From: Nanobdellota archaeon
GTDB lineage: Archaea > Nanobdellota > Nanobdellia > Pacearchaeales > GW2011-AR1
Direction of reading: 5' to 3'
Length of the DNA: 10,740 bases
Assembly (NCBI GenBank): GCA_020056045.1
Contig: JAGVIM010000008.1
Location: forward strand, 1 to 10,740
Part shown: positions 5,646-10,740 of the stretch, piece by piece
How positions within the stretch are numbered: position 1 is the first letter of the stretch
How the letters are laid out: each line of letters begins with the position of its first letter
The notes under the pieces: generated by a model
Told to the model about the DNA's origin: nothing
The model's input: the letters and a program-made list of their open reading frames with translations, nothing else
The model's database searches: none
Made by a program: the position numbers and the translations under genes

Positions 5646-6668
5646 ATGAAAGCACTAGTATTAAATGAGAATCAAGGGCTTGAGTTAAGGGATATTCCTA
5701 AACCTAAGATTTGCAGGGATAATGAAGCTCTTATCAGAGTAAAAGCAACAGGGATATGTGGAACAGATATTCATATCCTTATGGGAGAATATTCTGCAAA
5801 AACAGGAATTCCATTGGGCCATGAATCATCTGGAGTTGTTGAAGAAATTGGAGCCAAGGTTACTAATGTAAAACCTGGTGAAAGAGTCATACTTGATCCC
5901 ACTTATTTTTGTGGAATATGTTTTTACTGCCAGAATGACAGGCCTAATTATTGCGGAGAAAAATCAAACACTGAAACTGGTGTTTCCCATGGTGGAACAT
6001 ATGCAGAATACCATGTGGTTGATTCTAACTTTTTGCATCATCTTCCAGATGAAATGTCATTTGAAACAGCTACACTGGCTGAACCTCTGGCATGTGTGAT
6101 AAATGCATTGCGCCAAACTAGAATCAAACCTGAATCTCGAGTTTTGGTTGTTGGAACAGGACCTATGGGCCTCTTATTTGCTTTAGCAACAAAATCAATG
6201 GGTTGTGAAGTAACTGTTGGAGATATTTCTAACTATAGGATAAAACAAGCTAAATTATTATTTCAAAAAGTCCAGGATTACAGGGAAACTAAACTATTAT
6301 CCTTAAATCCTAAAAAAAGTTTTGATTTAGTAATAGACACAAGTGGAAGAGCATTGGAAGAATTGATTGAAGTTGTTGACAGAGGAGGAGATATTTTAGT
6401 CATAGGACTTGACTATAGCTATGAAGCAAAAATCAACCCATCTTATCTGACAGATAATGGAATTAGAATCGTTGGTTCTATTGATTCCAACAAGACTTTT
6501 TATGCTGCAATAAAAATGCTTCAGCAAGTCAAAGATTTTGAAAAGATTGTAACCCATACTTTCCCAATTGATGAATATAAAATGGCATTTCAAACACTTG
6601 GCCTTGATTTCAGGAGTCTACAAAGGGGAGAGATTCTAGGGAATAAAGTCGTGATTTGTCCAGAATGA
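5646..6668 (+). CDS. Zinc-dependent medium-chain dehydrogenase (polyol/threonine/inosamine type)
   Basis: This 340-residue MDR-family NAD(P)-dependent dehydrogenase carries both zinc sites. The catalytic ligands are Cys38 (GICGTDIH), His59-Glu60 (GHE) and Glu146 (AEPLAC). The structural site uses Cys89, Cys92, Cys95 and Cys103. The Rossmann nucleotide loop is GTGPMG (170-175), and Asp193 at the end of the second strand favours NAD over NADP. The closest recognisable types are sorbitol/xylitol dehydrogenase, threonine dehydrogenase and 2-deoxy-scyllo-inosamine dehydrogenase, and sequence alone does not choose between them. As the third gene of the cassette it probably interconverts the hydroxyl and keto groups on which the aminotransferase acts. 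The gene is complete. It ends 14 bases from the convergent Taw1 gene, and pyrimidine-rich sequence after 6668 may terminate transcription. Confidence 0.95.
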   Translation: MKALVLNENQGLELRDIPKPKICRDNEALIRVKATGICGTDIHILMGEYSAKTGIPLGHESSGVVEEIGAKVTNVKPGERVILDPTYFCGICFYCQNDRPNYCGEKSNTETGVSHGGTYAEYHVVDSNFLHHLPDEMSFETATLAEPLACVINALRQTRIKPESRVLVVGTGPMGLLFALATKSMGCEVTVGDISNYRIKQAKLLFQKVQDYRETKLLSLNPKKSFDLVIDTSGRALEELIEVVDRGGDILVIGLDYSYEAKINPSYLTDNGIRIVGSIDSNKTFYAAIKMLQQVKDFEKIVTHTFPIDEYKMAFQTLGLDFRSLQRGEILGNKVVICPE

Positions 6669-6682
6669 TTTTATCCCTAGTT

Positions 6683-7666
6683 TTAAATTTCGCTTTTCTT
6701 AATTCTCATTCTCTTTCTATCCTTCCCAATAAGCACAACTCTTGAAAGCTTATGCTCTGCAATAATCTTGTAACTATTTCCAAGTTCTCTAGATAATTTT
6801 TTTGAATATTCTTTGATCTCTTTATGTGACAACATTTTATCATAACCCATTCCTTTCCTATCTCTTGAAAATCCAATTGCCATATAACTTTTTACCTCAA
6901 TAAAATCAGGTTTTGCAATGTTTATTAATTTTGCATATTCAAATATATGTTTTTCCTTATCATTTAATTCCTTAACTAAAGTCATTCTAATAACTTTTCT
7001 TGTTTTTAATTTGGGAAACAATTCTAAAGTTTTATTAAACTTTTTCCAGGCATTTTTCTCAGAACTTCTATGCCATTTATCATACATTTCCTTATTCGGA
7101 GAATTTAATGAAAGATAAAGTTGAGTTGGCAAATTTCGTTCTTTATTGAGTTTACTCAATACAGCTTGCTGAAGTCCATTTGTAACAACAAAACTTGTTT
7201 TTTTCATTTTTCTTAGTTCACTGATAAGCTCTCCTAGTTTTGGATATAAAGTTGGTTCACCTGTTAAAGAAATTGCAAATTGCATTGGCTCCTGAGCTTC
7301 TTTGAATTTTTTTTGATTTACTTTAGAGTTTCCATTAAATCCAATAAGAAGTTTTCTTTGTTCTTCAATACATCCTTTAATTATTTCTTTTGGATTATCA
7401 ATTAGTTTAGGATTCATTTTATTTCCATCTGTAAGTTCAATTGCTCTCCAACAATGTAAACATTTATTTTGGCAGAAAACAGTGCTCGGAGACATCTGAA
7501 CGCATCTATGGCTTTTAATTCCATAGAACTTTTCTTTAAAACAAACTCCCTTATCATTATCCGTAAGGGATTTTTTTGTCCACTCACAAATCTTAACAGA
7601 ACTATGTTTACCAACAATTCTATAGTGTTGTTTTAACAAACTTTCTTTTAATTTTGAAGATAACAT
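6683..7666 (-). CDS. taw1: tRNA 4-demethylwyosine synthase (radical SAM, Taw1/TYW1)
   Basis: Taw1 condenses N1-methylguanosine-37 of tRNA-Phe with two carbons of pyruvate to form 4-demethylwyosine, the tricyclic core of archaeal and eukaryotic wyosine bases. The 327-residue protein keeps all key residues. The radical SAM cluster motif CQNKCLHC gives Cys65, Cys69 and Cys72. A second 4Fe-4S site uses Cys27, Cys42 and Cys55. Lys44 in the CFKEKFYGIKSH motif corresponds to the pyruvate-binding lysine of the Pyrococcus enzyme, where the spacing is nearly identical. SLTGEPTLYPKL (133-144) is the SAM-binding GEP motif. There is no flavodoxin domain, as usual for archaeal forms. The gene lies 39 bases after the protease gene but has its own TATA-like box, so it may be transcribed separately. 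Confidence 0.97.
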   Translation of the reverse strand: MLSSKLKESLLKQHYRIVGKHSSVKICEWTKKSLTDNDKGVCFKEKFYGIKSHRCVQMSPSTVFCQNKCLHCWRAIELTDGNKMNPKLIDNPKEIIKGCIEEQRKLLIGFNGNSKVNQKKFKEAQEPMQFAISLTGEPTLYPKLGELISELRKMKKTSFVVTNGLQQAVLSKLNKERNLPTQLYLSLNSPNKEMYDKWHRSSEKNAWKKFNKTLELFPKLKTRKVIRMTLVKELNDKEKHIFEYAKLINIAKPDFIEVKSYMAIGFSRDRKGMGYDKMLSHKEIKEYSKKLSRELGNSYKIIAEHKLSRVVLIGKDRKRMRIKKSEI

Positions 7667-7687
7667 ATCTTTATTATAGAAGTTAGG

Positions 7688-7697
7688 TTTTAAAACT
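7688..7697 (-). promoter_or_regulatory. TATA box of the Taw1 gene (leaderless)
   Basis: The palindrome GTTTTAAAAC is centred about 26 bases before the ATG at 7666, inside the 39-base gap after the protease gene. The spacing fits a leaderless mRNA start. Readthrough from the protease gene is also possible. Confidence 0.45.
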
Positions 7698-7705
7698 TAA
7701 TCAAT

Positions 7706-9184
7706 TTATGCAAAATATTTTCCAAATGTTATTCCTATAAACCAGGCAATTACCATAAGAATAAATGCTAATAATATTATTTTTCCAGAATATTTATACG
7801 CTTTTTTAGCTATTTTTTCATTTTTTGTAATGCCCCAAACAGTAAGATAAAAAAATCTTCCCCCATCAAGTATGGATGCAGGAAGCATATTAAAAAATCC
7901 AACCAATAGATTCAGCAAAAATATCCAAAATACAAGATAATAAATAAAAGGCAAGAAGCTTCCATTATCTACATATTCTGTAAAAGGTTTTTTAAATGGT
8001 GCAAAAGTATCTGCCATGTTTAATCTTAAATTTCTTCCATTTCCAATACCTACCATGGGCTTACTTGAGTTTGTTGGATTTTTACCCATCACTATATTAT
8101 AATCCTTTATTCCACCATTATATCTAGTTTTTATATTTACATTCTCTCCTGGGTTATATTTTGAAAGAACAATACCCAAATCATTATAATTTTTTATAGA
8201 ATTTTTATCAATAGAGATTATAGTTCCTTTCATTACATTTCTTATTGCAGGCATATCATAATATACTATAACTTGACTTTGATTAAGTTCAAGCTGTTTT
8301 TTAAGTAAGTCTATTGTTATAAAATAAGAGTCCCCATTAACAATAATTTTTGTAAAATTAACTTTATCTTGACCTAACCCTAAAACGTTTGTATCATTTA
8401 ATTTTTTTAAATCAATCAAGTTTATTAAATTTTGATTTGTAGAATTAGTTATATTTATTCCATTTATACTTTCTATATAACTGATTCCAACAACCCCCAT
8501 TGCATATGAATCAAATGTTGCTCCAGATGGTATGAAAGATACATAAAACAACCCCCACCATATTATAAAGAAGATAATGGCAGTTACTATATTTGCAAAT
8601 ACTCCTGCGCCTAAAATAGCCATCTGAGCAATTTTACCTTTTTTCCCCATATCTTTTTCATCTTGCTCAACAAAAGCCCCGAGTATTGGTCCAAGAAAAG
8701 CAATTCCTGTGCTTTTTATTTTTACTTTATTATATTTCATGAAAATTCCATGAGAGAACTCATGAACAAGAGCAACTATTGAAATTGAAACAATAAAGTA
8801 TGTAAATGAAAAATCCGGAAAATAGCTTTGCAATCCAAATAATTGTGGAAAATAAGGTATGACTGGTGCTATAGGGGGTGCTTTTATAATACTTGTTACA
8901 AGAAAGGGTTTAGTAACATAAATATAAACTGACTTTCCAATAAGATAGACAATTCCAATCATTAGAATGTAACTTAGTCCTATTATAATATAGCTAAGAA
9001 ACCATAATATTCTTTTGTATTTCCCCCCAATATAATTAATAAGTTTTATTCCGACTTTTGTCTTATAGAGAAACATCAAACCCTCCCTATGAATGTTTTT
9101 TCTTTTTAGATAAAGGAAAATTACAGCAGCTAAACAAAAAATTATTAAGAAAATCATGTCATAGATAAAAGTTAATGATACCAT
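7706..9184 (-). CDS. Site-2 intramembrane zinc metalloprotease (M50) with PDZ-like domain
   Basis: This 492-residue membrane protease of the S2P family cleaves substrates within the bilayer. The zinc motif HEFSH (141-145) lies in a hydrophobic segment, and the third ligand is expected from the NMLPASILDGG motif (432-442, the conserved NPxxxxDG-like block). Hydrophobic segments are visible at about 5-25, 62-90, 128-150, 185-215, 410-440 and 466-488. A soluble region at about 220-400 is rich in strands and N-x-S/T sites and contains a PDZ-like stretch (about 312-365, MKGTIISIDKNSIKNYNDL). Archaeal relatives are usually linked to membrane stress or regulated proteolysis, but no anti-sigma-like substrate is adjacent. 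The ATG at 9184 is favoured because a TATA box lies about 25 bases upstream. Confidence 0.95.
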   Translation of the reverse strand: MVSLTFIYDMIFLIIFCLAAVIFLYLKRKNIHREGLMFLYKTKVGIKLINYIGGKYKRILWFLSYIIIGLSYILMIGIVYLIGKSVYIYVTKPFLVTSIIKAPPIAPVIPYFPQLFGLQSYFPDFSFTYFIVSISIVALVHEFSHGIFMKYNKVKIKSTGIAFLGPILGAFVEQDEKDMGKKGKIAQMAILGAGVFANIVTAIIFFIIWWGLFYVSFIPSGATFDSYAMGVVGISYIESINGINITNSTNQNLINLIDLKKLNDTNVLGLGQDKVNFTKIIVNGDSYFITIDLLKKQLELNQSQVIVYYDMPAIRNVMKGTIISIDKNSIKNYNDLGIVLSKYNPGENVNIKTRYNGGIKDYNIVMGKNPTNSSKPMVGIGNGRNLRLNMADTFAPFKKPFTEYVDNGSFLPFIYYLVFWIFLLNLLVGFFNMLPASILDGGRFFYLTVWGITKNEKIAKKAYKYSGKIILLAFILMVIAWFIGITFGKYFA

Positions 9185-9205
9185 TTTAAAATATTCTTTT
9201 TATAG

Positions 9206-9213
9206 TATATAAA
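9206..9213. promoter_or_regulatory. TATA element readable in both directions
   Basis: On the minus strand it reads TTTATATA, centred 25 bases before the protease ATG, which suits a leaderless mRNA. On the plus strand it reads TATATAAA, centred about 25 bases before the 15-bp inverted repeat at 9233. The protease assignment is the firmer one, and bidirectional use is inference. Confidence 0.5.
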
Positions 9214-9232
9214 TCCTATGAATTTAATTCTG

Positions 9233-9361
9233 TCGAGAATTGAAAACTCCATAATTTATTAGGGGGTAGTAGCAAATGATACTGTTTTCAATTCTCGAGC
9301 ATCCTAAAAACAAGTGCCTGTGTCAAACCCACGACTTTAGTCCTGGGCACATTGTTTTTTT
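9233..9361 (+). ncRNA. Candidate structured small RNA or IS200/IS605-like end remnant
   Basis: The element has two parts. The first is a perfect 15-bp inverted repeat (arms TCGAGAATTGAAAAC at 9233-9247 and GTTTTCAATTCTCGA at 9284-9298) around a 36-base loop containing GGGGGTAGTAGC. The second is a stem pairing AAAAACAA-GTGCC (9306-9318) with GGCAC-A-TTGTTTTT (9346-9359). It encloses the hairpin CCCACGACTTTAGTCCTGGG (9328-9347) and runs into seven T residues (9355-9361). A plus-strand TATA element sits about 25 bases before the first arm, so a transcript of about 127 bases ending at a T-run is plausible. The CCCACGACTTTAGTC hairpin also resembles the subterminal palindromes and omega-RNA ends of IS200/IS605 elements. 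No transposase or TnpB remains nearby. It matches no standard RNA family that I recognise. Confidence 0.4.
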
Positions 9362-9520
9362 GATATTAATCTATTGGTAATATAAAACATTTAAGAGATT
9401 TTAATAACAAGATAGGGTTAGGTAAGAAAGCAAAAGTTATGAAGGATGATAACTACAATTTCACTCAATAAATGCCATAACTAATAATAGATATATAATA
9501 CCAATATACTTTTTTAATCT
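9362..9520. other. Intergenic stretch without a gene
   Basis: This is AT-rich sequence between the hairpin element and the end of the L40-like gene. I find only a 6-bp inverted pair (AGTTAT 9435-9440, ATAACT 9449-9454) and very short ORFs on either strand. No RNA gene is recognisable. Confidence 0.4.
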
Positions 9521-9685
9521 TTATTTCTTTCTAATTGGCCTAAATGCTTTTTTTAGACATTTTCTGCATCTAACTTTTTTTTCTAATATTTTTCTAGGAT
9601 CTGCTCTTAATTTAGCTTTACAATGTTTACATACAAAAATATTCTTAAATAATCTTCCCTGAGTTGGTGCTAGTTTTGTTGCCAT
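9521..9685 (-). CDS. rpl40e: Ribosomal protein eL40-like zinc ribbon protein
   Basis: This small gene encodes 54 residues beginning MATKLAPTQGRLFKNIFVC. Two CxxC pairs (Cys19-Cys22 and Cys40-Cys43) form a four-cysteine zinc ribbon, embedded in very basic sequence ending CLKKAFRPIRKK. Length, cysteine placement and the C-terminal basic tail match archaeal L40e, a large-subunit protein near the GTPase-associated centre. The spacing between the cysteine pairs (17 residues) is longer than in many L40e proteins, which have about 10, so another small ribosomal zinc-ribbon protein is possible. The ATG lies two bases after the aIF5A stop, so the two are co-transcribed and probably translationally coupled. 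Confidence 0.88.
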   Translation of the reverse strand: MATKLAPTQGRLFKNIFVCKHCKAKLRADPRKILEKKVRCRKCLKKAFRPIRKK

Positions 9686-9687
9686 AG

Positions 9688-10077
9688 TTAAATCTTCCTC
9701 TTAATTACTTTACTTCCTTCAACCACCCAATATTCAACCTGATCTCCATCTTTTAGTTCTTCCTTAAGATCTTCTGGAATTATTAATTCAATTGTTTCAA
9801 AACTTTGCATATCCATTACATTTGCCTTATCACCTGCAATTGATAATAATTGTCCTCTATTTTTTTCAATTAAAGGAGAATCTAATCTATCATGACCACC
9901 TGCAACAAAAACTTTCTTTTTACCATCAATAACACTTATTGCTTCAATTCTACATTTAGCATGACCATGCTTTCCTGTTTTTGAAATATCATTTGATTTT
10001 GTAAGACATGGGACTCCGTCAACCATTATTGCAACACCAGGTCTTGCTTCTGCAGCATTAATTAATTTGTAAGCCAT
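9688..10077 (-). CDS. eif5a: Translation initiation/elongation factor aIF5A
   Basis: aIF5A binds the ribosomal E site and relieves stalling, especially at polyproline stretches. It is activated by conversion of one lysine to hypusine or deoxyhypusine. The 129-residue protein has the usual two domains: an SH3-like N-terminal domain (about 1-70) and an OB-fold C-terminal domain (about 72-129). The modification loop SKTGKHGHAK (residues 32-41) is intact, with Lys36 as the lysine to be modified. The protein ends in the common VIKRKI tail. It is the first gene of an operon with the L40-like protein, and it is divergent from the FKBP gene. A TATA box at 10124-10131 gives a short leader of about 20 bases. 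Confidence 0.98.
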   Translation of the reverse strand: MAYKLINAAEARPGVAIMVDGVPCLTKSNDISKTGKHGHAKCRIEAISVIDGKKKVFVAGGHDRLDSPLIEKNRGQLLSIAGDKANVMDMQSFETIELIIPEDLKEELKDGDQVEYWVVEGSKVIKRKI

Positions 10078-10123
10078 TTTATTCGCCTTTTATCACTTCT
10101 ATGAAAATTAAATCAAAAGTGGA

Positions 10124-10131
10124 TTTATAAA
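10124..10131 (-). promoter_or_regulatory. TATA box of the aIF5A-L40 operon
   Basis: The palindrome TTTATAAA is flanked on the minus strand by a purine-rich GAGGGAAGA stretch that can serve as BRE. Transcription would begin near 10102, giving a leader of about 20-25 bases. AAGTGAT, partly complementary to the 16S tail, lies in the leader region at 10090-10096. Confidence 0.6.
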
Positions 10132-10176
10132 TCTTCCCTCAATGTTAATTTTAATTATATTTACTTATAATTAACC

Positions 10177-10184
10177 TTTTAAAG
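10177..10184 (+). promoter_or_regulatory. Candidate TATA box of the FKBP gene
   Basis: TTTTAAAG is centred about 25 bases before the ATG at 10205, the spacing for a leaderless transcript. A second A/T box, CTTATAATT (10164-10172), would give a leader of about 12 bases. Confidence 0.4.
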
Positions 10185-10204
10185 TATCTTTTCTAAAAAC
10201 AATC

Positions 10205-10740
10205 ATGGCAATAGTAAAAAATGATTTTGTTGAAATAGAATTTACAGGAAAAGCAAATAATGAAATATTTGATACAACCAACAAAGAAGAAGCCAAAAAA
10301 ATGGGGCTCGATGTAGATGTTAAACCCGTTCTTATTTGTGTTGGAAATCAAATGCTATTAAAGGGTTTTGATGATTCTATAGAGGGAAAAGAAATAGGAA
10401 AAAAATATTCAATCCATTTATCTCCAGAAAAAGCTTTTGGAAAAAGACAGCCCTCCATGGTAAGACCTATTTCATTAAAAATTTTTAAAGAAAAAGATAT
10501 GAATCCTTATCCTGGAATGACTGTTAAACTTGATAATTATATTGCAAAGATTATTTCTGTATCTGGGGGAAGAGTTATTGTAGATTTTAATAATCCCTTG
10601 GCAGGAAAAGAAATAGACTATGAATTTACAATAAAAAGAAAAATTGATGAAGAAAAAGAAAAGATAAATGCATTACAGGATTTCTTTTTTAGAGATAGAT
10701 ATGATTTTGAAATAAAAGATAAAAAAATAATTATTAAAAA
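10205..10740 (+). CDS. FKBP-type peptidyl-prolyl isomerase, long archaeal (SlyD-like) form, 3' end missing
   Basis: The enzyme catalyses cis-trans isomerisation of prolyl bonds and acts as a folding chaperone. The 178 visible residues begin MAIVKNDFVEIEFTGKANNE. They contain the split FKBP domain: an N-terminal part to about residue 78 (LLKGFDDSIEGKEIGKKYSI), an inserted chaperone (IF) domain at about 80-127, and then the return motif DFNNPLAGKEIDYEFTIKRK (127-146), equivalent to the family's FNHPLAG. A long tail follows (EEEKEKINALQDFFFRDRYD), as in archaeal long-type FKBPs of about 220-260 residues. The frame runs off the window. The gene is divergent from aIF5A, with a 127-base shared control region, and no Shine-Dalgarno sequence precedes the ATG. 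Confidence 0.95.
   Translation, partial: MAIVKNDFVEIEFTGKANNEIFDTTNKEEAKKMGLDVDVKPVLICVGNQMLLKGFDDSIEGKEIGKKYSIHLSPEKAFGKRQPSMVRPISLKIFKEKDMNPYPGMTVKLDNYIAKIISVSGGRVIVDFNNPLAGKEIDYEFTIKRKIDEEKEKINALQDFFFRDRYDFEIKDKKIIIK

Noticed and set aside
5878..6099. 73-codon ORF in another frame within the dehydrogenase
   Set aside because: It lies wholly within the zinc-binding region of a conserved gene and has no family features.
7414..7617. 67-codon minus-strand ORF inside the Taw1 gene
   Set aside because: It is an alternative frame of the region carrying the iron-sulfur cysteines, and the Taw1 frame is clearly the coding one.
9233..9298. Two CRISPR-like units with ATTGAAAAC ends and a 36-base spacer
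   Set aside because: The two copies are inverted, not direct, are only 15 bases long, and no further unit or cas gene is nearby.
9435..9454. Possible box C/D small RNA around ATGAAGGATGATAACT
   Set aside because: No proper C box (RTGATGA) with matching D boxes (CTGA) at the right spacing.

Overview
The window looks like part of an AT-rich archaeal chromosome. The markers are an archaeal uL1/uL10/P1-type L12 operon, aIF5A with its hypusine loop, an eL40-like zinc ribbon protein, a long-type archaeal FKBP, a Taw1/TYW1 wyosine enzyme, and TATA boxes centred about 24-26 bases before several start codons (leaderless mRNAs). Compact genes, tight spacing and low GC (about 30% by eye) suggest a DPANN-type lineage such as Woesearchaeota or Pacearchaeota. 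That placement is inference and no tree was made.

Layout. Positions 1-1757 (minus strand) hold a tightly packed ribosomal stalk operon: uL1, uL10, an unrecognised 82-residue protein, then the first 17 codons of L12, with gaps of 5, 1 and 1 bases. A control region (1758-1920) lies upstream of it, with a 12-bp inverted repeat flanking a TATA-like box. Positions 2175-2630 (minus) encode a winged-helix-like putative regulator, separated by a palindrome-rich gap from a divergent 115-residue protein with a possible CARF-like fold (2920-3267, plus).

Positions 3392-6668 (plus) form a three-gene metabolic cassette: class III aminotransferase, inositol-monophosphatase-family phosphatase and zinc-dependent MDR dehydrogenase. 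A dehydrogenase, an aminotransferase and a phosphatase are the three activities needed to make an amino sugar or aminocyclitol from a sugar phosphate, so the cassette may make or break down such a compound. It is flanked by housekeeping genes and is the main accessory element here.

Positions 6683-9184 (minus) encode Taw1/TYW1 (tRNA-Phe wyosine) and a site-2 intramembrane protease. The gap 9185-9520 holds the most curious non-coding signal: a perfect 15-bp inverted repeat, then a second hairpin ending in a seven-T run, all placed about 25 bases after a TATA element readable on the plus strand. It may be a small structured RNA or the remnant of an IS200/IS605-type end. Positions 9521-10077 (minus) are the L40-like protein and aIF5A, a translation operon, and a divergent FKBP-type prolyl isomerase (10205 to the window edge) closes the window.

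The housekeeping parts are confidently assigned. The open items are the 82-residue stalk-operon protein, the 115-residue protein, the substrate of the three-gene cassette and the RNA-like element at 9233-9361.
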